Assembly: GCA_012839015.1 (NCBI GenBank)
Contig: DUOF01000078.1
Span: forward strand, 1 to 19,345
Reading direction: 5' to 3'
From: a bacterium
Lineage (GTDB): Bacteria > Bacillota_I > Bacilli_A > RFN20 > DUOF01
DNA: 19,345 nt
Shown: positions 6,228 through 13,425 of the stretch, piece by piece
Position numbering within the stretch: position 1 is the first letter of the stretch
Layout: each line of letters begins with the position of its first letter
Notes under the pieces: generated by a model
Seen by the model: only the letters and a program-made list of their open reading frames with translations
What the model was told of the DNA's origin: nothing
Database searches by the model: none
Translations under genes and position numbers: made by a program

Positions 6228-7583
6228 ATGGATTTGTCAAAGTTAAATTTAGTCTGGGATAGTGCTCTAAATTTTATAGAGCAAAGGATCGCCGATTACA
6301 ATGTTTTTGCAACTTTTTTCAAGGATACTAAATTACTTGCTGTTGAGGGAGACAACGCATATATAGAAGTATCGAGTAAGTTTGCTAAAGAATTAATTCA
6401 GTCTCGTTATTTAGATTACATAACGAGCGCTTTAGAGGAAGTTACCAAAAAGAATTACAAAGGTATATTAAAAATCAAAAACGAAGAAAGAGATTTTACT
6501 TTTTCAAAGGACTCTAATAAGAGTGTTTTTGTTTCAAACATTAATAAGGGATATACCTTTGATAATTTTGTTGTTGGTCCTAGTAATCAGGAAGCACACA
6601 GTGCATCTTTAACCGCCGCTTTAGAGCCGGGTCAATTTTATAATCCTTTATTTATTTACGGTAAAAGCGGAATTGGTAAAACCCACTTGTTACACGCTAT
6701 TGGTAACTATGTTTTAGTGAAAAACAATAAAAAGGATATGAATGTTTATTACACTTCTAGTACCGATTTCTTAGATGACTATATGCATTCGGTTAGAATG
6801 GGTACTATTGAAGACTTTAAAGAAAAATTTAAAATTGTAGATGTTTTACTTATTGATGATATTCAATTTTTATCTAAAAAAGAAAAGACAAGTGAGATGT
6901 TCTTCAATATTTTTAATCATCTAATAAACAATCATAAACAAATAGTTATAACGAGTGATCGTTCTCCTAATGAGTTAAGGGGATTGGAAGAAAGACTTGT
7001 CTCTCGTTTCACAAGTGGTCTTAGTGTCATCATCCAAAACCCAGAATACGAGACTTCTCTTTTAATACTAAAGAAAAAGGTAGAACTACTAGATAATCTA
7101 AACAAAAAGATAGAGGATGATGTTTTAAGTTATGTCGCACTGAAATATTCTAAAGATATCCGTCAATTAGAAGGTGCTTTAAATAGACTTGTATTTTATG
7201 CTGATTCATTTAAAAAACAAACGAAGGTAATCGATTTGGAGTTAGCTAAAGAGGCCTTAAAAGGTCTAGTGGTGAACTCTAATCTTGAATCTTCTACTAG
7301 TTTAAACCCAGATAAGATAAAAATGTCTGTTGCGGACTATTACAAGTTATCAGTTTCCCAAATGGTTTCATCTTCTAGGCTTAGTAACATAACTAATGCT
7401 AGGCATATAGCTATGTACCTAATAAGAACTTTATTAGACCTTCCTTTTGTGAAAATTGGAGAGGAATTTGGAGGAAGGGATCATTCGACTGTGATTAACG
7501 CATGCGATAAAGTTGAAAGAATGTTGAAAACAGATACAAACTTTAAACAAGCCGTTGATGATATAAAAATGATGCTAAAATAG
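6228..7583 (+). CDS. dnaA: Chromosomal replication initiator DnaA
   Basis: A 451-residue initiator ATPase that binds DnaA boxes, melts the origin and recruits the helicase. Domain I covers about 1-85; domain II is a short linker. The AAA+ domain III (about 108-330) has Walker A GKSGIGKT (145-152), Walker B LLIDD (207-211), the sensor I stretch ITSDRSPNEL and the arginine-finger stretch ERLVSRF. Domain IV (about 340-451) ends with the DNA-binding signature GGRDHST (415-421) contacting the box. GGGGAGAG precedes the ATG at 6228. Length is typical for Firmicutes with a short domain II. DnaA sites lie both upstream and downstream of the gene. Confidence 0.99.
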   Translation: MDLSKLNLVWDSALNFIEQRIADYNVFATFFKDTKLLAVEGDNAYIEVSSKFAKELIQSRYLDYITSALEEVTKKNYKGILKIKNEERDFTFSKDSNKSVFVSNINKGYTFDNFVVGPSNQEAHSASLTAALEPGQFYNPLFIYGKSGIGKTHLLHAIGNYVLVKNNKKDMNVYYTSSTDFLDDYMHSVRMGTIEDFKEKFKIVDVLLIDDIQFLSKKEKTSEMFFNIFNHLINNHKQIVITSDRSPNELRGLEERLVSRFTSGLSVIIQNPEYETSLLILKKKVELLDNLNKKIEDDVLSYVALKYSKDIRQLEGALNRLVFYADSFKKQTKVIDLELAKEALKGLVVNSNLESSTSLNPDKIKMSVADYYKLSVSQMVSSSRLSNITNARHIAMYLIRTLLDLPFVKIGEEFGGRDHSTVINACDKVERMLKTDTNFKQAVDDIKMMLK

Positions 7584-7734
7584 TTGTATTATATGTCTTT
7601 TATTGCTCGATTATGATAAAATTTATTCGACAAAAAGTGACTTATCAACAAATCAACAGTCATTATTATTACTATTATTAAAAGTATAAGAAAAGAAATA
7701 AAAAAAATATATAAAAAAAGAGGGGGCCAATAAT
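7584..7734. other. Downstream part of oriC: DnaA box plus DnaA-trio-like unwinding element
   Basis: The 151-bp dnaA-dnaN spacer holds TTATCAACA at 7642-7650, a weaker tandem copy AAATCAACA at 7650-7658, then from 7663 to 7680 six uninterrupted YTA triplets (TTA, TTA, TTA, CTA, TTA, TTA). This is the complement of the 3'-[G/A]AT-5' DnaA-trio repeat which, in Bacillus, directs DnaA onto single strands next to the boxes. Right of it, 7681-7722 is almost purely A/T with A-rich runs, suited to unwinding. The order box, short gap, trios, AT tract agrees with the Bacillus downstream origin half. The dnaN ribosome site begins at about 7720. Confidence 0.75.
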
Positions 7735-8859
7735 ATGAGATTTATTATTTCTAAAAGTCATTTGGTAAATGGACTAAATATTGTAACAAAGGGTGTATCA
7801 CACAACACACCTATACCAGTACTTACAGGAGTCAAGTTTGAATTAAAGGAAGATGGATTAATCCTAATCGGTAGTGATACAGATATATCAATAAAAACTT
7901 TTATACCATTTAAGGAAAACAAAAAAGAAGTTATCACCGTTTTTGATGAAGGTGAATGTGTTTTACAAGCAAAATATATAAATGAGATTGCTAAAAAGAT
8001 GGAAGGCGAAAGAATCGAGTTTGAACTAATTGATGGGAATCTAGTTAAAATCAGCGATCAAAAAACTAACGTTAACTTAAATGGTATTAGCGTTGAGGAA
8101 TACCCTTTTATAGATTTTGCTCTAAACAGTGAAGTCATCAAAATAAAAGGCGATGTATTAAAAAGAGTAATCCAACAAACTATATTTGCTACTAGTCAAA
8201 AAGAGACTAGACCGATACTAACTGGGGTTAATTTCAAAATAGATGGAAATACGCTGGAGGCTACTTCTACTGATACATATCGATTAGCTAGAAAGAAAAT
8301 AGTTATCGGTGACACTGCTTACTTTAACGTAACAATACCTTCAAAAAGCCTGACAGAGATTTCTAAAATTATCGAAGGAAATGAAGAGATACACATAAGT
8401 TTTTATGAAAAGAAAGTGATTTTTAAATTAAACAATACAATAATCTCAAGTAGAGTTATAAGTGGAACTTATCCAGAGACTGACCGTTTAGTACCAAAAG
8501 AATTTGAAATAAAACTAGAAACAATCGCTGGTGATGTAATCTCTTCAATTGAAAGGGCAAGTTTATTAACCACGGACAGGAACAATATTGTAAGACTACA
8601 TATGAGTCCAGATAAGATTGAGATATCTTCACGCAGTCAAGAGGTGGGATCTGTTGTTGAAAGAATAGAAGAATTTAAGTACGAAGGAAGTAAACTGGAA
8701 ATATCCTTCTCAGCTGGATATGTCTTAGATGCAATAAAAGCAATTGGAAGTGAAGATATAGAGATTTTATTTAATGGTGAAATGAAACCATTTATCATTA
8801 AGGGCAAAAAGGATGATTCCTTAACGCAATTAATATTACCAGTGAGAACATATCAATAA
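7735..8859 (+). CDS. dnaN: DNA polymerase III sliding clamp (beta subunit)
   Basis: A 374-residue protein of normal clamp length, which as a ring-shaped homodimer tethers replicative polymerases to DNA. It begins MRFIISKSHLVNGLNIVTKGV, typical of domain I. Three repeated clamp folds of about 120 residues follow, with recognisable stretches such as PVLTGVKFEL and a duplicate-like RPILTGVNFKI in domain II, STDTYRLARKK, and the C-terminal QLILPVRTYQ that lines the partner-binding pocket. A strong AGAGGGGG ribosome site precedes the ATG. No clear separate promoter is seen in the origin spacer, so read-through from dnaA is likely. Unlike in Bacillus, yaaA-recF do not follow. Confidence 0.98.
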   Translation: MRFIISKSHLVNGLNIVTKGVSHNTPIPVLTGVKFELKEDGLILIGSDTDISIKTFIPFKENKKEVITVFDEGECVLQAKYINEIAKKMEGERIEFELIDGNLVKISDQKTNVNLNGISVEEYPFIDFALNSEVIKIKGDVLKRVIQQTIFATSQKETRPILTGVNFKIDGNTLEATSTDTYRLARKKIVIGDTAYFNVTIPSKSLTEISKIIEGNEEIHISFYEKKVIFKLNNTIISSRVISGTYPETDRLVPKEFEIKLETIAGDVISSIERASLLTTDRNNIVRLHMSPDKIEISSRSQEVGSVVERIEEFKYEGSKLEISFSAGYVLDAIKAIGSEDIEILFNGEMKPFIIKGKKDDSLTQLILPVRTYQ

Positions 8860-8876
8860 AAACAAGGGGAAAATAA

Positions 8877-9533
8877 ATGAAATATAAAATTTTCAGTTTC
8901 AAAGAATTAGTAGATTTAGGACATGATAAAAGGGAATTAACCGGCAAGTTACTAGAACTAGTGAACATAACCTTGGATGATATCTCATCTGATAGTGTAG
9001 GTGAAATAGATCAATGGCTACCAATACTAGAAAATATACCTGAATGTTGTAAAATTATTGTGGAAACAAAAACGGGCAAAATCGTAGGACATTGGTTTTT
9101 CACTGCGATTGGTGAAGAAATGTATAAAGAAGCGATTAAGGGAACTTTAATGGAAATAAACATGACTATAGACAATGTAGAATTATTAGATAAAAAAGGA
9201 ATCTATTATGGTTACTTTAATCAAATCGAGATATTGAAGGAACATAGAAACCCTGCTACATTCAAAATGCTAATTGAATCATTCTTTGAACAGGTTGAAG
9301 AATTATCTAAAAAAGAAATATTCTTTTTCCGCTGGGTTACACTAGCAGCCTCAAAAGAAGGAGAAATGATTTCCAGAAGTCTAGGACTCCAATATAAAAC
9401 AGATCACGTGCTAGATGGAAAGATCTATTCTGGTAACATCTTCACTATGGCAAACCTAAAAGTTTTAAGTAGGTATCCACAACTTGTGGAAGCCTATAGC
9501 GAGATTTATGAGCGAGTTATAGATGAAACATAA
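8877..9533 (+). CDS. Uncharacterised protein with GNAT-like features
   Basis: A 218-residue soluble protein I do not recognise. It lies 17 nt after dnaN behind an AAGGGGA ribosome site, so it is probably co-transcribed with dnaA-dnaN. The layout suggests a degenerate GNAT acetyltransferase: a two-strand hairpin around CKIIVETKTGKIVGHWFF (58-75), a strand then helix at YGYFNQIEIL-KEHRNPATFKMLIESFF (111-137) in the place of the acetyl-CoA loop, and FRWVTLAASKEGEMISRSLG (151-170), like the final motif that ends in LGF or LGL. The usual R/Q-x-x-G-x-G/A pyrophosphate loop is replaced by HRNPAT, so activity is doubtful. There is no signal peptide or membrane segment, and base composition is like its neighbours. 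Function unknown. Confidence 0.75.
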   Translation: MKYKIFSFKELVDLGHDKRELTGKLLELVNITLDDISSDSVGEIDQWLPILENIPECCKIIVETKTGKIVGHWFFTAIGEEMYKEAIKGTLMEINMTIDNVELLDKKGIYYGYFNQIEILKEHRNPATFKMLIESFFEQVEELSKKEIFFFRWVTLAASKEGEMISRSLGLQYKTDHVLDGKIYSGNIFTMANLKVLSRYPQLVEAYSEIYERVIDET

Positions 9534-9549
9534 TTAAAACAACTAAATC

Positions 9550-9578
9550 TTTACAATAAACCTAAACTTAGTTATAAT
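9550..9578 (+). promoter_or_regulatory. Vegetative promoter of the rpsF-ssb-rpsR operon
   Basis: TTTACA (9550-9555), 17 bp, perfect TATAAT (9573-9578). Initiation near 9585 gives a leader of about 70 nt before rpsF. Confidence 0.88.
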
Positions 9579-9584
9579 ACTAAC

Positions 9585-9638
9585 GCGTAGAAAAACTTAC
9601 GCCTTCTCTGCTATAAACAAATTATAGCCAAGTAAAGT
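9585..9638 (+). promoter_or_regulatory. Structured 5' leader of rpsF, possible S6:S18 autoregulatory element
   Basis: Two stems are clear: GCGTA/TACGC (9585-9589 with 9598-9602) and a perfect 7-bp GCTATAA/TTATAGC (9610-9616 with 9622-9628, loop ACAAA). An outer stem ACTTAC with GTAAAGT (9595-9600 with 9632-9638, one bulged A) would enclose the second hairpin but competes with the first. rpsF leaders in many bacteria bind the S6:S18 pair. The conserved CCG triplet of that motif is not evident here, so assignment is tentative. Confidence 0.45.
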
Positions 9639-9655
9639 CCAAAGGGGGGAAAACG

Positions 9656-9940
9656 ATGACAAAGTATGAAATTATGTATATTTTAGACAGTACTCTTGAT
9701 GAAGAAACAAGAAAACTAGAAATAGAAAAACTTCATGGGATATTAACTGAAAACGATGCAAAATTAACTAACGTCAACGAATGGGGTAACCGAGAACTAG
9801 CTTATGAAATAAATAAGCAAAGAAGAGGTTATTATGTAGTTGTAACTGTGGAAACAGAAAACCCAGAAGTTGTTAGTGAATTTACCCGTTTAATTAAAAT
9901 AAACAAAAATGTTTTACGTTATATAGTTATAAAACTATAA
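9656..9940 (+). CDS. rpsF: 30S ribosomal protein S6
   Basis: A 94-residue protein with the S6 fold: it opens TKYEIMYILDSTLDEETRK, has the conserved WGNRELAYEINKQRRGYYVV (43-62) that packs against S18 and 16S rRNA, and ends VLRYIVIKL. Length is normal, with no acidic tail or glutamate extension. A GGGGGG ribosome site (9644-9649) precedes the ATG. It heads rpsF-ssb-rpsR, the usual three-gene order, with ssb 15 nt on. Confidence 0.98.
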   Translation: MTKYEIMYILDSTLDEETRKLEIEKLHGILTENDAKLTNVNEWGNRELAYEINKQRRGYYVVVTVETENPEVVSEFTRLIKINKNVLRYIVIKL

Positions 9941-9955
9941 GAAGGAGAATTTATA

Positions 9956-10405
9956 TTGAACAAAGTAATTTTAATTGGAAGAACAACCAAAGAGATAGAT
10001 CTTAGAAGAACAGCAAATGGTACTGCAGTAGTCTCATTTACGTTAGCGGTTGAGAATCGCTGGCAAAAGGATGAAAACGGTAGACCTACAGCAGACTTTA
10101 TTAACTGCGTAGCATGGAACAAAACAGCAGAAATAATGGAGAGCTACGTAAAAAAAGGAATGCAGATCGCTGTTGAAGGTAGAATCCAAACAAGAAATTA
10201 TGAGAACAAGGACGGTAACAGAGTTTATGTTACAGAAGTTGTTTGTGAAAGTATGAAGATGTTAGAATCAAGAAATGCGAGAAATACTCAAAGTTATAAT
10301 AATTTAGAGGATTATGCTCCTGCTCAAAACGAAAGAGAAGAAAAAGAAAATAATAATTCAGAAGATGATGGATTTGATATTCTAGATGACGACTTACCAT
10401 TTTAA
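9956..10405 (+). CDS. ssb: Single-stranded DNA-binding protein
   Basis: A 149-residue SSB. The OB fold (about 1-110) opens NKVILIGRTTKEIDLR and contains FTLAVENRW and DFINCVAWNKTAE. A short flexible acidic linker (about 115-140) leads to the conserved tip DDDLPF, the docking site for RecO, PriA, polymerase and other partners. The start codon is TTG at 9956, chosen because it follows GAAGGAGA (9941-9948) at proper distance and gives the exact family N-terminus. No ATG fits. The rare start may tune its level relative to S6 and S18. Confidence 0.97.
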   Translation: MNKVILIGRTTKEIDLRRTANGTAVVSFTLAVENRWQKDENGRPTADFINCVAWNKTAEIMESYVKKGMQIAVEGRIQTRNYENKDGNRVYVTEVVCESMKMLESRNARNTQSYNNLEDYAPAQNEREEKENNNSEDDGFDILDDDLPF

Positions 10406-10420
10406 AGAAGGAGGGAAATT

Positions 10421-10648
10421 ATGGGGTTCAAAAAACAAAGAAGTAGGAAAAAAGTTTGTTTTTTTACTAAAAACAAAATAAAATATATAGATTATAAAGA
10501 TGTTGATTTACTAAAAAGATTTGTTTCTGCCAACGGGAAAATTATTCCTCGTCGTGTTACTGGAACAAGTGCGAAATATCAAAGAATGCTAGCGACAGCT
10601 ATTAAAAGAGCTAGACACATGGCATTATTACCTTTCGTTGTTTCATAG
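10421..10648 (+). CDS. rpsR: 30S ribosomal protein S18
   Basis: A 75-residue basic protein, normal for S18, that binds the 16S platform next to S6. Recognisable parts are [19 protein letters not shown] (24-42), [13 protein letters not shown] (43-55) and [15 protein letters not shown] (58-72). Only one cysteine (C13) is present, so it is the zinc-free form. GAAGGAGGG lies just ahead of the ATG, 15 nt after ssb. The operon has no strong terminator before the tRNA gene. Confidence 0.98.
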   Translation: MGFKKQRSRKKVCFFTKNKIKYIDYKDVDLLKRFVSANGKIIPRRVTGTSAKYQRMLATAIKRARHMALLPFVVS

Positions 10649-10676
10649 TCATTGTAAACAATAATATAGATAGGCA

Positions 10677-10712
10677 TTGAATATGTAAGTGTAAAACCGT
10701 ATACTTACATAT
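10677..10712 (+). promoter_or_regulatory. tRNA-His promoter overlapped by a 10-bp inverted repeat
   Basis: TTGAAT (10677-10682), 17 bp, TATACT (10700-10705) forms a promoter that would start about 7 nt before the tRNA. Overlapping it, ATATGTAAGT (10681-10690) and ACTTACATAT (10703-10712) are perfect reverse complements, 12 bp apart, the right arm covering part of the -10. It may be an operator or a transcript hairpin for rpsR read-through; no T tract follows it. Confidence 0.6.
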
Positions 10713-10718
10713 GCTTAT

Positions 10719-10795
10719 GGCGGTAGTGGCGAAGTGGTTAACGCATCTGGCTGTGAACCAGACATTCGTGGGTTCGATTCCCATCTATCGCCCCA
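10719..10795 (+). tRNA. tRNA-His (anticodon GTG)
   Basis: A 77-nt cloverleaf. The acceptor stem GGCGGTAG/CTATCGCC has 8 pairs, including the extra 5' G(-1) opposite C73 that marks histidine tRNAs. The D arm contains AGTGGTTAA. The anticodon stem TCTGG/CCAGA holds the loop CTGTGAA with GTG. The T arm is GTGGG-TTCGATT-CCCAT. The 3' CCA is encoded in the DNA. It stands alone, followed by a terminator. Confidence 0.97.
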
Positions 10796-10808
10796 AATTT
10801 TAAAAATT

Positions 10809-10830
10809 AAGCCAATTATGGCTTTTTTTT
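10809..10830 (+). terminator. Intrinsic terminator after tRNA-His
   Basis: AAGCCA and TGGCTT form a 6-bp stem around ATTA, followed by eight T (10823-10830). It begins 14 nt after the tRNA CCA end and should stop both the tRNA transcript and read-through from rpsR. Confidence 0.88.
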
Positions 10831-10934
10831 ATTATAAATTAATCAATTAATAAAAAGATGAAGAAGGTATTTTATTATCTTAAAGCCTATTAAAGAAACC
10901 AATTAAATGTGATGAAAAATAATTAAAAATATAG

Positions 10935-10940
10935 TATAAT
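10935..10940 (+). promoter_or_regulatory. Probable -10 element of the gdpP operon promoter
   Basis: A perfect TATAAT lies 22 bp before the gdpP start, downstream of the tRNA terminator, where a promoter is required. No convincing -35 hexamer is seen 16-18 bp upstream (the area reads ATGAAA). The rest of 10831-10934 is AT-rich with nothing else recognised. Confidence 0.5.
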
Positions 10941-10962
10941 TTAAGAGTGATGAGGCGATAAA

Positions 10963-12954
10963 ATGAATAAAATTTTAAACAAGCAAAGAATGGTATTTAT
11001 TTTAGTTATAGTAAGCCAATTTTTATTAAGCATACTTGTATTTTTGAATTATTCACTAGATAACCCTGTGATACAAATTCAAAAAGAAATAATGTATATG
11101 CTACTGGTTGTTTTTATAATTATCCTAAACAGTGTATGGATAGGGTTATTCCTGCATGATGTTTATTCTAAGACTAAGAAGGTCAATTTAAAAGTGAACA
11201 CTGTTTTAAATAACAATCTAAAAGATATCTATGTATTTGGAGAGATAGGGATAATCTTTTTTGATGAAGATAGGGAAATAACCTGGGTAAATGAGTTTTT
11301 AGAGAGAAAGAATTTAAATATAATTGGTCAGACCCTTGAAGAATTCAATAAAGAGTTTGCAAGATTATTAGAAGAAAAAAAAGAGAGAACACAAGTTGAA
11401 ATAGGAGATGACTTTTATAACGCCTACATAATTAAGGAATTAAAAATGATTATTCTAAAAGATGAGACTAAATACAATAATCTATTAAATAAATACAAGG
11501 ACGAAGCCCCTATAATAGCAATGATAAATTTAGATAACTACAGTGATGTTCTGGCTATTTTAGATGAAAATAAAATGAGTGAACTAGAAGCAAAAGTTAG
11601 AAATGAAATAAATGAATGGGCGAAAGACCACAGAGTAGTTTTAAGAAAAGTTAGAAACGATGCTTATGTTGCTTTCTTCCAAGAAAATGCATATCAAGTT
11701 CTATCAAAAGAGAGGTTTGCTTTAGTTGATAATATAAGAGCAATAGTAGTAGATGATAACAACTTAACTATAAGCCTTGGTATTGGTCGAGGTATAAGTG
11801 ATTTTGCCAAATTATCAGAGATGGCTGCCAGTGCGGTTGATGTTGCTCTTTCTAGAGGAGGCGATCAGGTCGTTGTTAATAATCATGGTAAGAACATGGA
11901 GTTTTATGGCGGTAGCGGAGAAGCAAGGAGCAAAAGACACAAAGTTAAAGTAAGGGTTGTCTCAAAGTCACTTAGTACACTTATGCAGGTTAGTAAAAAA
12001 GTTTATATAATGGGACACACCATCGCAGATTTTGACGCTATTGGCGCTTCAATAGGGCTCTACTCCATGGGGAAATATTACAACCCAGACACAAGGATAG
12101 TATTTGAAGATAAGTTGGTAGAGATGAAGGTAAGAAGCGCTTTTAGGCAATCTTTTGAAAAAGAAGAAATAGATGAAATGATTATTAGTCCTGAGAAAGC
12201 TATCAAGGAGATAGATGAAGACACCCTACTTATACTAGTGGATGTTTCTAACCCTGTTATAGCGATGTCTCCTAAACTTGTAGAAAAAGCTGAGAGGATC
12301 GCTGTAATAGATCATCACCGTCCTGGAGCAAAAATAATCTCTCAGGTATTCACCTACCAAGAACCTGCGGCCTCCTCAGCGAGTGAAATGGTTATTGAGA
12401 TTATAAGATATAGTGAACAAAAGGTAAGGATAACCCCTGAAGTGGCAACACTTATGTTAACAGGTATATTACTAGACACCAATTATTATAAAAATAAAAC
12501 AGGAACTAGAACCTATGAGGCCTCAATGATGTTAAAAGAATACGGTGCTGATAATAATCAAGCAAATGAATTCCTAAAAGAAGAGTTTGAGGAACATCAA
12601 TTAAAAACTAAGATAATGGCTAACTCGCATACACCGTATTACGGCGTTATTGTCTGCAGTGCTCAAGATGATGACATTGTAGATAGAACTTATCTAGCAA
12701 AAGTTGCTCAAGAAATACTAGAGGTTAAGGGAATAAAAGCATGCTTTGTAATAAGTTATATAAATGAAGGGACTATCGGGATAAGTGCTAGATCAGATGG
12801 TTCGATAAATGTTCAAAAAATAATGGAAGAGATGGGTGGAGGAGGACACTTCAGTGCCGCAGCTACCCAGATAGATTCCAATAGTCTAGAAGAGACAAAG
12901 GAAGAACTGTATTCCAAATTAGAAAGCTATATAGGCGATAATAGGATTGAATAG
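10963..12954 (+). CDS. gdpP: Membrane-bound cyclic-di-AMP phosphodiesterase GdpP
   Basis: A 663-residue enzyme that hydrolyses c-di-AMP, a regulator of potassium and osmolyte balance. Order: two membrane helices (about 10-30 and 44-65), a degenerate PAS-like domain (about 85-170), a degenerate GGDEF domain (about 183-310, where the GGDEF motif is replaced by RNDAY), then DHH/DHHA1 phosphodiesterase domains (about 345-660). Catalytic metal ligands are present: H352, D356 and D358 in GHTIADFDAIG, D427 in LVDVSN, DHH at 450-452, and GGGGHFSAAA near 628. The loss of cyclase residues is normal for this family. It opens a block with rplI and dnaB, the usual Firmicutes order gdpP-rplI-dnaB. Confidence 0.97.
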   Translation: MNKILNKQRMVFILVIVSQFLLSILVFLNYSLDNPVIQIQKEIMYMLLVVFIIILNSVWIGLFLHDVYSKTKKVNLKVNTVLNNNLKDIYVFGEIGIIFFDEDREITWVNEFLERKNLNIIGQTLEEFNKEFARLLEEKKERTQVEIGDDFYNAYIIKELKMIILKDETKYNNLLNKYKDEAPIIAMINLDNYSDVLAILDENKMSELEAKVRNEINEWAKDHRVVLRKVRNDAYVAFFQENAYQVLSKERFALVDNIRAIVVDDNNLTISLGIGRGISDFAKLSEMAASAVDVALSRGGDQVVVNNHGKNMEFYGGSGEARSKRHKVKVRVVSKSLSTLMQVSKKVYIMGHTIADFDAIGASIGLYSMGKYYNPDTRIVFEDKLVEMKVRSAFRQSFEKEEIDEMIISPEKAIKEIDEDTLLILVDVSNPVIAMSPKLVEKAERIAVIDHHRPGAKIISQVFTYQEPAASSASEMVIEIIRYSEQKVRITPEVATLMLTGILLDTNYYKNKTGTRTYEASMMLKEYGADNNQANEFLKEEFEEHQLKTKIMANSHTPYYGVIVCSAQDDDIVDRTYLAKVAQEILEVKGIKACFVISYINEGTIGISARSDGSINVQKIMEEMGGGGHFSAAATQIDSNSLEETKEELYSKLESYIGDNRIE

Positions 12955-12965
12955 GAGGATTAAAA

Positions 12966-13412
12966 ATGAAAGTTATTTTATTAAAAGATGTTAAGAAGGT
13001 AGGTAAGAAAAACCAAATAGTAGAAGTAAGTAATGGCTATGCAAACAATTATCTTATCCCTAATAAACTTGCTGTAGCAGTGACAAAGACAAGTTTAGAT
13101 ATTAAAAAGGGAGAGGAAGATGAAATAAAGAAAGAACAAGAAGCTCTAAAACAAGAAGCTCTTAAAATAAAAGAGCAGTTAAATAATATAGAGATAGTTA
13201 TAGGAACAAAAATAGGGCAAGAAGGAAAAATATTTGGTTCCATATCATCTAAAATGATTGTAGATCAATTAAAGAAAGAATTTGATATTAGCATCGACAA
13301 ACGTAAGTTTATCGGTTTTGAAAATATCAATCAGTTGGGATACACCAAAATAAAAGTAGAGTTGTACAAGGGTGTCATCGGGGAAATAAAAGTCCAAGTC
13401 ATTGAAGGTTAA
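12966..13412 (+). CDS. rplI: 50S ribosomal protein L9
   Basis: A 148-residue protein of standard L9 length. The N-terminal rRNA-binding domain begins MKVILLKDVKKVGKKNQIVE and includes NGYANNYLIP (24-33). A long, charged connecting helix (about 41-75) leads to the C-terminal domain with EGKIFGSISSKMI (about 86-98). TAGGAGGAT precedes the ATG, 11 nt after gdpP. The dnaB start follows its stop by 13 nt. Confidence 0.97.
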   Translation: MKVILLKDVKKVGKKNQIVEVSNGYANNYLIPNKLAVAVTKTSLDIKKGEEDEIKKEQEALKQEALKIKEQLNNIEIVIGTKIGQEGKIFGSISSKMIVDQLKKEFDISIDKRKFIGFENINQLGYTKIKVELYKGVIGEIKVQVIEG

Positions 13413-13425
13413 GGAGGAGATAAGA

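Noticed and set aside
762..12954. A linked c-di-GMP/c-di-AMP signalling system formed by the GGDEF gene and gdpP
   Set aside because: The genes lie on opposite sides of oriC in different operons, and the GGDEF domain of GdpP is degenerate as in all GdpP proteins; nearness alone is not evidence.
13402..13425. Earlier TTG start for dnaB
   Set aside because: The added residues are encoded by the ribosome-binding sequence AAGGAGGAG; the ATG at 13426 gives the family N-terminus.
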